DNA from: Lacisediminihabitans sp046156175
GTDB lineage: Bacteria; Actinomycetota; Actinomycetes; Actinomycetales; Microbacteriaceae
Direction of reading: 5' to 3'
Assembly: GCF_046156175.1 (NCBI RefSeq)
Contig: NZ_JAYLVL010000003.1
Location: forward strand, 496,001 to 560,000
DNA: 64,000 nt
Shown here: positions 27,922 through 37,007 of the stretch, one piece after another
How positions within the stretch are numbered: the stretch's first letter is position 1
Layout: each line of letters begins with the position of its first letter
Made by a program: the position numbers and the translations under genes
Notes under the pieces: generated by a model
Database searches by the model: none
What the model was told of the DNA's origin: nothing
What the model saw: only the letters and a program-made list of their open reading frames with translations

Positions 27922-29160
27922 TCAGAAGTCGACGCGAGGCTCGTAGCCGGCCTCGATGAGGTGACCGAGCACCCGTTGCACGTGTTCCGGCCCCCGGGTC
28001 TCGATGCTCAGCTCGATCTCCACGTCGCTGATGAGCGCGTTACGCCCGTGCCGGGTGTGCAGCACCTCCACCACGTTGGCATTCGCTTCCGAGATCAGTT
28101 CGGCGATCCGGGCGAGTTGTCCCGGACGGTCGGGCAGCATCAGTCGCAGCTTGAGATACCGGTCGGATGCCGCGAGCCCGCGGGAGATCACGCGCTCCAT
28201 CACTAGCGGGTCGATGTTGCCGCCGCTGAGGATCGCGACGGTGACCCCGGCATCCTTCACCTGGCCGGTCATGATCGCGGCGACGGCGACCGCGCCGGCC
28301 GGCTCGACCACGAGTTTCGCCCGTTCGAGAAGCACGAGCATTGCACGCGCGATGTCGTCGTCCGTCACGGTGACGATCTCGTCGACGGCATCCTTGATGA
28401 TCTCGAAGTTGAGGATGCCCGGCTTGTTCACCGCGATACCGTCGGCGATGGTCGGCAGGATCTTGATGGCCGTCGAGACGCCGTTGAGGATCGACACGGG
28501 GTAGGGCGCGGCGTTCTCGGCCTGCACGCCGATGATGCGCACACTTCGACCCTGCAGCGCGAACTTCTGCTTGAGGGCGCTGGCGACTCCGGAGATGAGC
28601 CCGCCGCCGCCGATGGGCACGATCACGGTCTGGAGATCGGGAACCTGGTCGAGCATCTCGAGACCGAGAGTCCCCTGGCCGGCCACGACATCCGGGTGGT
28701 CGAACGGCGGGATGAAGACGGCTCCGGTATTGGCCGCGAATTCCGCCGCCGTGCGCAGCGCCTCGTCGACGGCGTGTCCGCGGAGCACGACCTCCGCACC
28801 GTAGTTGCGCGTGGCCTGAAGCTTCGGGAGCGCCACTCCGACCGGCATGAAGATCGTGGCCGAGATGCCGAGTTCCCTGGCCGCGAAGGCGACGCCCTGG
28901 GCATGATTGCCCGCCGAGGCAGCGACGACGCCGTGGGACTTCTCCTCATCCGTGAGCCGCGAGATGCGGTTGTAGGCGCCGCGGATCTTGTAGGAACCGG
29001 TGCGCTGCAGATTCTCGCACTTGAGGTAGACGGGAGATCCCAGCAGTTCGCCGAGGAAGCGTGAGCTCTCCATCGGGGTGATCTCCGCCACGCGGGAGAC
29101 GACGGACCGCGCCGATTCGAAGTCCGCGAGGCTCGGTCCCGCGAGAGTGAGCTCAGGCAT
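27922..29160 (-). CDS. ilvA: Threonine ammonia-lyase with ACT domain, 412 aa
   Basis: Fold-type II PLP enzyme converting threonine to 2-oxobutanoate. The PLP lysine is in TGSYKIRGAYN (about residue 57), SAGNHAQGVAF binds substrate, and VPIGGGGLISG holds the cofactor phosphate. The C-terminal 80 residues (LMLPDRPGQLARIAELI...) are one ACT-like domain, as in the 400-residue class. Its start overlaps the 3' end of the AI-2E-type gene by 8 bases. Confidence 0.92.
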   Translation of the reverse strand: MPELTLAGPSLADFESARSVVSRVAEITPMESSRFLGELLGSPVYLKCENLQRTGSYKIRGAYNRISRLTDEEKSHGVVAASAGNHAQGVAFAARELGISATIFMPVGVALPKLQATRNYGAEVVLRGHAVDEALRTAAEFAANTGAVFIPPFDHPDVVAGQGTLGLEMLDQVPDLQTVIVPIGGGGLISGVASALKQKFALQGRSVRIIGVQAENAAPYPVSILNGVSTAIKILPTIADGIAVNKPGILNFEIIKDAVDEIVTVTDDDIARAMLVLLERAKLVVEPAGAVAVAAIMTGQVKDAGVTVAILSGGNIDPLVMERVISRGLAASDRYLKLRLMLPDRPGQLARIAELISEANANVVEVLHTRHGRNALISDVEIELSIETRGPEHVQRVLGHLIEAGYEPRVDF

Positions 29161-30328
29161 TCTTCACGGCCTGGCCGAGGGTCGGATCCGGGGGCGTACG
29201 CCACTGCCCGCTCGCCACGAAGTTGACCATCACGTTGAGGGTCGCGACCACCGGTACGGCGAAGAGGGCGCCGGGGATGCCGGCGAGGAATCCCCCGGCT
29301 GCGACGGCGAAGACCACGGCGAGGGGATGCACCTTGACCGCTGTGCCCATGATGAAGGGCTGAAGCACGTGGCCCTCGATCTGTTGCACGGCGATCACCA
29401 CGGCCAGCATCAGGAGCGCCGCGAAGGGGTTGAGGTAGACCAGCGCGATGAAGATGGCGAGCACCCCGGAGAACAGTGCACCGACCACCGGGATGAAGGA
29501 TCCGAGGAACACCGCGATCGTGATCGGGATCACGAGGGGGAAGCCTCCGAAGAAGAGTCCGATGATCCAGGCTCCGAGTCCGATGCCGACGGCGTCGACG
29601 AAGGCGACGAAGATCTGCACGCGAACGAAATTGGTGAGGGTGACCCATCCAGCCCTGCCGGAGCCGTCCACGGCGGGACGTGCCTTGCGCGGGAACAGGC
29701 GCACCACCCAGGCCCAGATGCCCTTCCCGTCGATCAGCATGAAGAGTGTCGCGAAGAGGGTGAGGAGCATTCCCGCCAGAACGTGGCCGGCGGTCGTGCC
29801 GAAGCTGACCGCACCGGAGACCAGCGCCTGGCTGTCCTTCTGGAGCGCGGTCCCGGCCTGCCCGAGGTAGCGGTTGATGTCGGAGTTGGTGAGATGCAGC
29901 GGCGAGGCGAGAAGGTATTGCTTGAAGTCGTCGTAGGCCTGAACGCTCTGCTTCTGCAGGTCGGGGAAGCCGCTGCGCACCTGCAGCACGACGAGCACGA
30001 CGAGACCGGCGACCACGGCGATCAAGCCGATTTCCGCGAGAGCGATGGCCAGCCACTTGGGCCAGCGGTGCCGGACGAGGAAGGTGACGAGCGGCACGAG
30101 AAGTGCGGCGAGCAGGATCGCGATCATGAACGGCACGACTATTTCGCGCAGCGTGATCACCAGGTAGATGAACAGAGCGATCACGGCGGCGATCGCGAGC
30201 AGGCGCCAGGACCATGATCCGGCGATCCGGATGCCGGCCGGCAGGGTGGCCTCCGCCCGCTCTCTGGCCGTGGTCGCCTCTACCGACGCGATCAGTGCCG
30301 GGGTGCGTTTGCGGGGACCGAACGTCAT
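29153..30328 (-). CDS. AI-2E family transporter-type membrane protein, 391 aa
   Basis: About eight membrane helices with the family hallmarks: an N-terminal cluster, the central soluble part, and the C-terminal block with PLVIPITIAVFLGSFIPVVGALFSG, QQIEGHVLQPFIMGTAVKVHPLAV and GIPGALFAVPVVATLNV. Members export small molecules or sodium ions; the actual substrate is unknown. Overlaps ilvA by 8 bases. Confidence 0.88.
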   Translation of the reverse strand: MTFGPRKRTPALIASVEATTARERAEATLPAGIRIAGSWSWRLLAIAAVIALFIYLVITLREIVVPFMIAILLAALLVPLVTFLVRHRWPKWLAIALAEIGLIAVVAGLVVLVVLQVRSGFPDLQKQSVQAYDDFKQYLLASPLHLTNSDINRYLGQAGTALQKDSQALVSGAVSFGTTAGHVLAGMLLTLFATLFMLIDGKGIWAWVVRLFPRKARPAVDGSGRAGWVTLTNFVRVQIFVAFVDAVGIGLGAWIIGLFFGGFPLVIPITIAVFLGSFIPVVGALFSGVLAIFIALVYLNPFAALLMLAVVIAVQQIEGHVLQPFIMGTAVKVHPLAVVFAVAAGGFLAGIPGALFAVPVVATLNVMVNFVASGQWRTPPDPTLGQAVKNA

Positions 30329-30372
30329 CGGGTCAGTCTATGCCGGTATACATGCGTGATTTAGTATGCGTT

Positions 30373-31446
30373 TCAGCCGTCGACGCCGCTCACCGAGACA
30401 GCGTTGCCGCGCAGCCGCACTCCGACGCTCTGCCCGGGCTGCGGATGCTCGGAGACGTCGTGCTGCACCGAGACCAGGGTGCCGTCGGAGAGCGTCAACT
30501 GGGTGCGGCGGAGGGAGCCGAGGAAGCTCGATGCCACGACCTTCGCCGCAATGCTGCCGGGCGTCGTCGGCGGGACAAGCAGCAGATCCTCCGGCCGCAC
30601 CAGGGCGAGCACCGGCCCGCTCATCGCCGGTGACCCGAGCACCCCGAGCGTCTCGCCGTACAGGGTGACCCGTCCGTTCGACAGGGTGGCGGGCATCCGG
30701 TTGCTGAGGCCGACGAAAGCCGCGACGAAGGGCGTGGACGGGGTCGTGTAGAGCTCCTCCGGTGTGCCGATCTGCTCGATGTTCCCGTCGCGCATCACCG
30801 CGACCCGGTCGGCCACCGCGAGGGCCTCTTCCTGGTCGTGAGTCACGAACAGCGTGGTGATTCCGAGGTCGGTCTGGATGCGGCGGATCTCGTCGCGCAA
30901 CTGCACCCGCACCTTGGCGTCGAGGGCAGAGAGCGGTTCGTCGAGCAGCAGCACACGCGGCCGGGTCACCAGGGCCCGGGCCAGCGCGATGCGCTGCTGC
31001 TGTCCACCGGAGAGTTGATGTGCGTAGCGGGCCGCGAGGTGGCCGAGGCCGACGAGCTCCAGGCTCTCCGCCGCGCGAGCGCGGCGATCGCCGGCCGCGA
31101 CCTTACGCATCCTCAGCCCGAACTCCACGTTCTCGACGGCGGTGAGGTGCGGGAAGAGCGAGTACGACTGGAAGACCATCCCGATGTCGCGCTTGTTCAC
31201 CGGCACATCGACCACATCGACGCCGTCGATGAGGATGCTGCCCCCGTTCACCTGCTCCAGGCCGGAGAGGGCGCGAAGCGCGGTGGTCTTGCCGCAACCC
31301 GAGGGGCCGAGCAGGGCCACGAACTCCCCCGGTCGCACCGAGAGGTTCACCCCGGTGAGGGCGCGATGGCCGGCATAGTCCTTCACGACATCGATGAGCT
31401 CGACTGTTGCGCCGCCGGTCGAGGCGGAGGGGGAAGCGGAAGTCAT
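30373..31446 (-). CDS. ABC importer ATPase (PotA/FbpC type), 357 aa
   Basis: Walker A GPSGCGKTT (about residues 54-62), signature LSGGQQQR, Walker B LLLDEPLSALD, H-loop VTHDQEEAL, then a C-terminal TOBE domain from about residue 245. This is the spermidine/iron/molybdate-type (CUT1-POT-FeT) ATPase. ATG overlaps the stop of the upstream permease gene (ATGA), last gene of a four-gene operon. Confidence 0.9.
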   Translation of the reverse strand: MTSASPSASTGGATVELIDVVKDYAGHRALTGVNLSVRPGEFVALLGPSGCGKTTALRALSGLEQVNGGSILIDGVDVVDVPVNKRDIGMVFQSYSLFPHLTAVENVEFGLRMRKVAAGDRRARAAESLELVGLGHLAARYAHQLSGGQQQRIALARALVTRPRVLLLDEPLSALDAKVRVQLRDEIRRIQTDLGITTLFVTHDQEEALAVADRVAVMRDGNIEQIGTPEELYTTPSTPFVAAFVGLSNRMPATLSNGRVTLYGETLGVLGSPAMSGPVLALVRPEDLLLVPPTTPGSIAAKVVASSFLGSLRRTQLTLSDGTLVSVQHDVSEHPQPGQSVGVRLRGNAVSVSGVDG

Positions 31447-32264
31447 GAGGCCTTCTTCACGGAACGGGTGCGGCGGTCGGATGCGAGGCGGCCGATGAAC
31501 AGGAGCAGAATGAATGCGAACCCGAGAGCCAGCAATGAGAAGATCACGGCAACGAAGGGGTCACTCTTCGAGACCTGCACGAGAGCGGTCTGCAGGTTCA
31601 CGCGGTTGAGCAGCGAGGCGATGGTGAACTCGCCGAGAACCACCGCCGCGGTGATGAATGACGCCGCCAGGATGCCCCGGCGCAGGTTCGGCAGGATGAC
31701 CCGCCACAACACACTCCCCCAGCCGGCCCCGAGCGAACGCGCAGCCTCGGACAGCGTCACGACATCCACGGCACTCAGGTTGGACTGGATCGCCCGATAG
31801 GCGTAGGGCAGCACGGTGACGCCGTAGGCGAAGGCCAGCGTCCAGATCGAGGATCCCGCCAGTCTTGCCACCACCGAATACACGGGAGCGAGCCCCACGA
31901 CCATCACGATGGCGGGCACCGTGATCGGGATGATGCACACGAACTCGAGCACGCGCCGGAGTCGCGGAAACTGCAATTGCACCAGGATCATCGTCGGCAA
32001 CAGGATCACGAGGATGATCACGACGGTCACCACGGCGAGGAGAAGCGAGTTGCCGAGGCCGGTGAAGATCGCGGCGTAGGTGACGGTCGCCGTCGGGGAG
32101 AAGACACCGGCCCAGTGGGAGAGGGTGTAGCCGCCGGCAAGGTTGCGAAAACTGAACTCGAGCATGGCGATGATGGGGATGGCGAACACGATGCCGACCA
32201 CGCCGAGAATCACGGTCCGGGCGACCCGCCCGGGTGCCGCCCCCACGGGGCGGACGCCGCTCAC
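31443..32264 (-). CDS. ABC importer permease 2, 273 aa
   Basis: Six helices with the EAA-like loop SEAARSLGAGWGSVLWRVILPNLRRGILA (about residues 170-200). GTG 32264 shares a GTGA overlap with the upstream permease stop; the longer frame to 32585 reads antisense-like basic sequence and is rejected. PotC-like position in the operon. Confidence 0.88.
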   Translation of the reverse strand: MSGVRPVGAAPGRVARTVILGVVGIVFAIPIIAMLEFSFRNLAGGYTLSHWAGVFSPTATVTYAAIFTGLGNSLLLAVVTVVIILVILLPTMILVQLQFPRLRRVLEFVCIIPITVPAIVMVVGLAPVYSVVARLAGSSIWTLAFAYGVTVLPYAYRAIQSNLSAVDVVTLSEAARSLGAGWGSVLWRVILPNLRRGILAASFITAAVVLGEFTIASLLNRVNLQTALVQVSKSDPFVAVIFSLLALGFAFILLLFIGRLASDRRTRSVKKAS

Positions 32265-33148
32265 TGCTGCCACCTGGTCGTGCGCGACTGCAGGGCGGAG
32301 TAGCCCCACATGAGCACCACCATGATCACGATCATCCCGAGGGCGAGCGCACCGGCCATGTTGCTGCGTCCAAGCACGGTCTCGCTGATGAGCGCCGCGC
32401 GGATTTGCAGCGGCACGATCTGCGCCCCCTGGCTGATGAGCGCCGCCGCCGTGGCGTACGACGAGAATGCGTTGGCGAAGAGCAGCAGCAGGCTGCCGAG
32501 GAAGGATGGCGCGAGCACGGGTCCGGCGATACGCACCCAGTAGGTGAGGCGGGTTCCGCCGAGCGTGGCGTTCGCCTCGGCCCACTGCGGCTTCAGCCCC
32601 TCGAGCGCCGGCATGAAGGTTATGATCATGAGGGGCACCTGAAAGTAGATGTATGGCAGCAGCAGCCCCGGCACCTGGTAGAGCCAGACTCCGTTCGAGA
32701 AGATGTCGATCCCGAGGCCGCGCAGAAACACGGTCACGAAGCCCTGGATCCCGATAGTCGCGATGAAGGCGAAGGCGAGCATCACCCCGCCGAACTGCGC
32801 GAGCACACTCGCCGCGGAGTCGACCATCGATCGAAGTGCGCCCTGCGGATTCATGCCGAGGAGCGCGTAACAGACGAGCGCGCCGACGACAGCGCCGACG
32901 ACTGCGGTGACAGCGGAGACCCAGAAGGAACTGGCGAAGGTCTTGAGGATGTCCGGGGCGAACAGCGCCGCGACATTGGCAAGGGCGACGTGCCCTTGCG
33001 CGTCGAACAGCCCGGAGAGCACCGCGAGCACCGTGGGGATCGCGAGGAAGAGCAGCACATAGAGCGCAAACGGCGTGAGGCCGAGCACGGAGGGTGACAG
33101 GGAGACGAGCCGCCGCGCGGGGCGCGGCGGACTCGTCTCGACGGTCAC
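32261..33148 (-). CDS. ABC importer permease 1, 295 aa
   Basis: PotB-like permease with six predicted helices and a coupling loop ANATLGGTRLTYWVRIAGPVLAPSFLG. GTG 33148 was chosen because residues before it are low-complexity, though no good ribosome site is visible, so the start is uncertain. Overlaps permease 2 by 4 bases and follows the binding-protein gene by 46 bases. Confidence 0.85.
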   Translation of the reverse strand: MTVETSPPRPARRLVSLSPSVLGLTPFALYVLLFLAIPTVLAVLSGLFDAQGHVALANVAALFAPDILKTFASSFWVSAVTAVVGAVVGALVCYALLGMNPQGALRSMVDSAASVLAQFGGVMLAFAFIATIGIQGFVTVFLRGLGIDIFSNGVWLYQVPGLLLPYIYFQVPLMIITFMPALEGLKPQWAEANATLGGTRLTYWVRIAGPVLAPSFLGSLLLLFANAFSSYATAAALISQGAQIVPLQIRAALISETVLGRSNMAGALALGMIVIMVVLMWGYSALQSRTTRWQQ

Positions 33149-33194
33149 AGCGATGGGGTGGTCATCGAGGTGGGACTTTCCGGTTGAGATGACG

Positions 33195-34322
33195 CTACTG
33201 GGCGACTGCCGCAGCCCACTTCGCGGTGAGCAGTGCGCCCGCGCTGGTGGTCTGGGCATCCGTCGGCGAGACGAACTCGGACGGCATCTTGCCGGCGACA
33301 GCCTGGGCGCTCTTGTCCGTCTTGCCGGCCTTGTCCATCGCGGCGATCTGCACCGGGAACGCGCCGGCGGCCAGGTAGAGGTTCTGCACGGTGGGGCTGT
33401 AGACGAACTCCTCCCAGAGGCGGGCGGCCGCGGGGTGCGGGGCATCCTTGTTGATCGCCTGGTTGTAATAGCTGCCGTAGGCGCTGCCCGGGAAGACGAC
33501 CGTCTTCCAGTTCGGGGTGGTCGCGGCCTGGGCGAGGTTGTTGTAGCTCCAGTCGAAGACGACCGGGGTCTCACCGGAGGCGATCGTGGCCGGAGTCGGG
33601 TCGAGCGTGAGGAAGTTGCCCGCCTTGCTGAGCTTCTGGAAGAAGTCGATGCCCGGCTGGAAGTCGTCCGCGGAGCCGCCGTTCTGGATGGCCGCGAGTC
33701 CGACCGCGGCGAAGGCCGCTCCGGCCTGGGTCGGGTCGCCGTTGATGGCGACCTTGCCCTTGTAGGCGCTTCCCAGCAGGTCGGATAGCTTCTTGGGCGC
33801 CGTCTTGATCACCTTGGAGTCGTAGCCGACCGACATCAGTCCGGTGTAGTCGTTGACCCAGAGTCCGGTCTTCTCCTTGTTGGCCTCGGGCACGTCGGCC
33901 CAGGTCGAGACCTTGTACGGAGCGAACTTCGCGGTGCTGGCAAGGGCGACGGCGGGGCCGATGTCGAAGACATCCGGTGCCGTGTCCTGGCCGGCGAGGT
34001 CGTCGGCCGCCTTGATCTCCTCGGCGCTCGAGCCGTCGGGGTTCGCGGAGTTGACGGTGATCTTGGGGTACTTCTTCTTGAACGCGGCGATGATCTTGCC
34101 GTAGTTCGCCCAATTGTCGGGCAGGGCGATCACGTTGAGGGCGCCCTCCTTGTTGGCTGCCTTCACCAGGCCGGCCATGTCACCGAAGGCGGAGACGCTC
34201 GTTGCGGTCTTGGCGTCCGCGGCACCGGATGCTGCGGGGGTCGGCGTGCTGGAGCACGCGCTGAGTGAGATGGTGATCGCGGCGACTGCTGCGATGCCGA
34301 CGATGGTGCGCCTGTTGAACAC
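33195..34322 (-). CDS. ABC importer substrate-binding lipoprotein, 375 aa
   Basis: GTG 34322 has GGAGG five bases upstream and gives signal peptide VFNRRTIVGIAAVAAITISLSAC with lipobox LSAC. The domain pattern (ALNVIALPDNWANYGKIIAAFKKKYP, PDVFDIGPAVALA, GDPTQAGAAFAAVG) fits the PotD/iron-binding group of solute-binding proteins. Ligand is unclear; polyamine, iron(III) or a phosphonate-type compound are all possible. First gene of the operon. Confidence 0.88.
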   Translation of the reverse strand: MFNRRTIVGIAAVAAITISLSACSSTPTPAASGAADAKTATSVSAFGDMAGLVKAANKEGALNVIALPDNWANYGKIIAAFKKKYPKITVNSANPDGSSAEEIKAADDLAGQDTAPDVFDIGPAVALASTAKFAPYKVSTWADVPEANKEKTGLWVNDYTGLMSVGYDSKVIKTAPKKLSDLLGSAYKGKVAINGDPTQAGAAFAAVGLAAIQNGGSADDFQPGIDFFQKLSKAGNFLTLDPTPATIASGETPVVFDWSYNNLAQAATTPNWKTVVFPGSAYGSYYNQAINKDAPHPAAARLWEEFVYSPTVQNLYLAAGAFPVQIAAMDKAGKTDKSAQAVAGKMPSEFVSPTDAQTTSAGALLTAKWAAAVAQ

Positions 34323-34529
34323 TTTTCCTCCATTGGGCCGCTCGGCCGCCTGCGCTGTGAGCAGACAGTGGGTACCGTCACGACCTCTGTGGAGGCTAGG
34401 CAACGACACTGTCCGCCATGAGTCCCGTCGGTGAACGGGAGACTAACGACGACCCTACGGCACCCAAACGGGGCGGCGGAAGGTCGCCGGGTCTCGATAG
34501 TGTCAAGGCGTGCGAGAGTGTGCCGAGAA

Positions 34530-35768
34530 GTGAGCGACCGCGAGGTTTCCGTAGCCCAGGCCCGCCGCATCGCACTCGCCGCGCAGGGATTCGGGCGGCC
34601 GCGGCCAGTCGATCCGGGCATCCGCCAGCTCAATTCCACGATCGACAGGCTGGGGCTTCTGCAGCTCGACTCGGTGAACGTGCTCGAGCGCAGCCACTAC
34701 CTGCCACTGTTCGCCCGGCTCGGCTCCTATGACAAGGCCGACCTCGACCGCCTCACCTTCGGTCGAAAGGGCAAGTTCGTCGAATACTGGGCACACGAGG
34801 CCGCGATCATCCCCGTCGAGACCTGGCCGCTCTACCGCTGGCGCATGGACGCGAACCGGGCGCGGTATTCGACGCCCGGCAGCTGGGTGGCCGAGAACGG
34901 CCCGATGCTCGACTGGTTGCGCGCGGAGCTCGGCGCTCGAGGCGCGGTGGCCGCGAGCGAGATCGAGCACGATACCGGCAAGGGGGCGGGCGGCTGGTGG
35001 GGTTGGTCCGAAGTCAAGACCGGACTCGAATGGCTGTTCCGGTTCGGCGAGGCGGTCTCGGCTGGGCGCTCCCGGTTCGAGCGCCGCTATGCACTCGCAT
35101 CGGAGGCCCTTCCGCCTGCCGTGTTCGAGCGGGAGGTGCCGCAGGCTGAGGCCATCCGCGAGTTGCTTCGACTGTCTGCACGCGCCCACGGAATCGGCAC
35201 ACTCTCCGATCTCGCCGACTACTACCGCATCAAGACCGAACCGGCACGGGCGGCTGTGCAGGACCTCGTGGATGCCGGGGAGTTGTTGCCGGTGACGGTG
35301 CCGGGTTGGAACCGGCCGGCCTTCCTGCATCGCGAGGCCCGGATCCCGCGACGCATCGACGCGACGGCACTGTTGTCCCCCTTCGATCCCGTGGTCTGGG
35401 AGCGCGCGCGGGCCGAACGGATGTTCGGGTTCCGCTACCGCATCGAGATCTACACGCCCGCCCACAAGCGCGTGTTCGGCTACTACACGCTGCCGCTGCT
35501 GATCGATGACCGGCTGGCGGGCAGGGTCGACCTCAAGAACGATCGGCAGAACCGCGTCCTTCGCGTGCAATCCGCCTGGACCGAGCCGGATGCACCGCCC
35601 GCGACGGTCGAAAGACTCGCGGTCCTGCTGCGCGAGACCGCCGCCTGGCAGCGGCTCGAGCGCATCGAGGTCGTGGCCCGGGGCGACCTCGCCCCTGCGC
35701 TGGCCGCGGAGCTCGGTCAGGTACCGATTGGGACACAGCCTCCGGAAACAGCGCTCGAAGTTGAGTAA
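34530..35768 (+). CDS. YcaQ/AlkZ-like DNA glycosylase (HTH_42), 412 aa
   Basis: Begins SVAQARRIALAAQGFGRPRP, the typical start of this family. It has tandem winged-helix domains and a C-terminal part with ALLSPFDPVVWERARAERMFGFRYRIEIYTPAHKR. Relatives unhook interstrand crosslinks or excise alkylated bases; the catalytic QxQ motif of AlkZ/YcaQ is not obviously present (the expected region reads LLQLDSVNVLERSH), so substrate is uncertain. GTG 34530 chosen by family length. Confidence 0.8.
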   Translation: MSDREVSVAQARRIALAAQGFGRPRPVDPGIRQLNSTIDRLGLLQLDSVNVLERSHYLPLFARLGSYDKADLDRLTFGRKGKFVEYWAHEAAIIPVETWPLYRWRMDANRARYSTPGSWVAENGPMLDWLRAELGARGAVAASEIEHDTGKGAGGWWGWSEVKTGLEWLFRFGEAVSAGRSRFERRYALASEALPPAVFEREVPQAEAIRELLRLSARAHGIGTLSDLADYYRIKTEPARAAVQDLVDAGELLPVTVPGWNRPAFLHREARIPRRIDATALLSPFDPVVWERARAERMFGFRYRIEIYTPAHKRVFGYYTLPLLIDDRLAGRVDLKNDRQNRVLRVQSAWTEPDAPPATVERLAVLLRETAAWQRLERIEVVARGDLAPALAAELGQVPIGTQPPETALEVE

Positions 35769-35788
35769 CTCCCACCTAGAATCGGCGC

Positions 35789-36928
35789 ATGTCCATCCCA
35801 TCAAGGCTCGGATCGGTACTCGCTATCGCGTCGATCGCACTCCTCGCAGTCGGGTGCGTGCGGGTCCAGACCACGCCACCGATACCCACAATCGGAACCC
35901 CGGCCACCACGACACCGACTGAACTTCCCGCGCCGACGCCGTGGGCGAAGATCGCGTGCTCTGATCTCGCCTCTCCACAGGACTTCTCGGCCCTCCTGAA
36001 CGGGCCGGTGAAGTCGATCACAGTGCCGACCAATCACGAGCTGTTGGCAGACCGCGGACCGGTCAGCTTCTCACTGAGGCAGGTCGGGGGGATCGAATGC
36101 GAATGGAGCAATGACCGTCCGGCTCAGGGCGATACCGGTCGGAATCTGGACTTTGTCGGCGTTTCCGTCTGGGTGCTCCCCCATGCCACGCAGCGATGGG
36201 CTGAATACAAGGCCTACTACCACAACAGTGCGGAAGAGAACATCGGATGTGCCGCCCCCGGCGTTTCCGATCGCTCGGGATCGTGTGCCGCCAGTGTGCT
36301 CGCGGGCGACAATTGGGTGGAGATCCAGATCGCGGGACTTCTCGCCGAATCGAGCTCGGACCTCGAAGCCGCTACTCGCACACTGGCCACCCGCGTTTCG
36401 GAGGCAGTGCGCAATGCCGCCCCGTCCACCGCACGCTGGAGCGCTCCTGCCGGAACCCAGCAACTTCCTCGCGACTGCGGCACGTTCTTCAGCACCGACG
36501 AAGTCGAGCTCGCCCTTGGTGTTCCAGAACCGCTCGTCCTGAACGGCCTTGACGGAGGACTCAGCGTCACCAGCTCGGCCTGGGTGAGCGCCGGCACCAC
36601 TCCGTGCCCCTGGGTCGAATTGGACGGGATCGGGGGAGCCGGCTATCACGGGTGGCTTCCCGGAGGCGAATGGGCCTGGAACGAGACACTCTCCAGTGCC
36701 GCCCCGGGTACTTATCGGAAGATGGCTGTCCCCGGCCTCCGCGCGCCTGATCGCGCATACTCGCGCTGCGTCCCGACGGACACAACCTGCTTCGCCGACC
36801 TGGTGATCGCACACAATTGGATCCAGATCGCGGTGAATCAACTCGGACCGGAAGCGAAGACCGCGTCCGCCCCTGCTGCGGTGGCCGCGCTCGCTGCCGC
36901 CACGGTCAAGAATCTGGCAGCCGGATAG
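35789..36928 (+). CDS. Lipoprotein with two repeated domains, 379 aa
   Basis: Signal peptide with lipobox LLAVGC, then a Pro/Thr linker. Residues about 55-205 and 215-375 are an internal duplication: CSDLASPQDFSALL and CGTFFSTDEVELAL; GGIECEWSN and GTTPCPWVEL; GSCAASVLAGDNWVEIQIAG and TTCFADLVIAHNWIQIAVNQ align in order, with cysteines at matching places. No known family. It is 20 bases downstream of the glycosylase gene, but co-transcription is not certain. Confidence 0.75.
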   Translation: MSIPSRLGSVLAIASIALLAVGCVRVQTTPPIPTIGTPATTTPTELPAPTPWAKIACSDLASPQDFSALLNGPVKSITVPTNHELLADRGPVSFSLRQVGGIECEWSNDRPAQGDTGRNLDFVGVSVWVLPHATQRWAEYKAYYHNSAEENIGCAAPGVSDRSGSCAASVLAGDNWVEIQIAGLLAESSSDLEAATRTLATRVSEAVRNAAPSTARWSAPAGTQQLPRDCGTFFSTDEVELALGVPEPLVLNGLDGGLSVTSSAWVSAGTTPCPWVELDGIGGAGYHGWLPGGEWAWNETLSSAAPGTYRKMAVPGLRAPDRAYSRCVPTDTTCFADLVIAHNWIQIAVNQLGPEAKTASAPAAVAALAAATVKNLAAG

Positions 36929-37007
36929 CGTCAGTCACCACTGTTTCAGCGCGCGAGCGGCCGTCTCAGCGCGAAATACCACCGAACAACCTGCTCGAGG
37001 GCGATGC

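Noticed and set aside
32261..33574. Extended N-terminus of ABC permease 1 through the binding-protein gene
   Set aside because: The extra residues are Arg/Pro/Thr-rich shadow sequence of the gene at 33195-34322; a family-like start exists at 33148.
33195..34529. A metal- or thiamine-type riboswitch or iron box before the ABC importer
   Set aside because: The leader shows none of the conserved cores I know; no ligand can be assigned from it.
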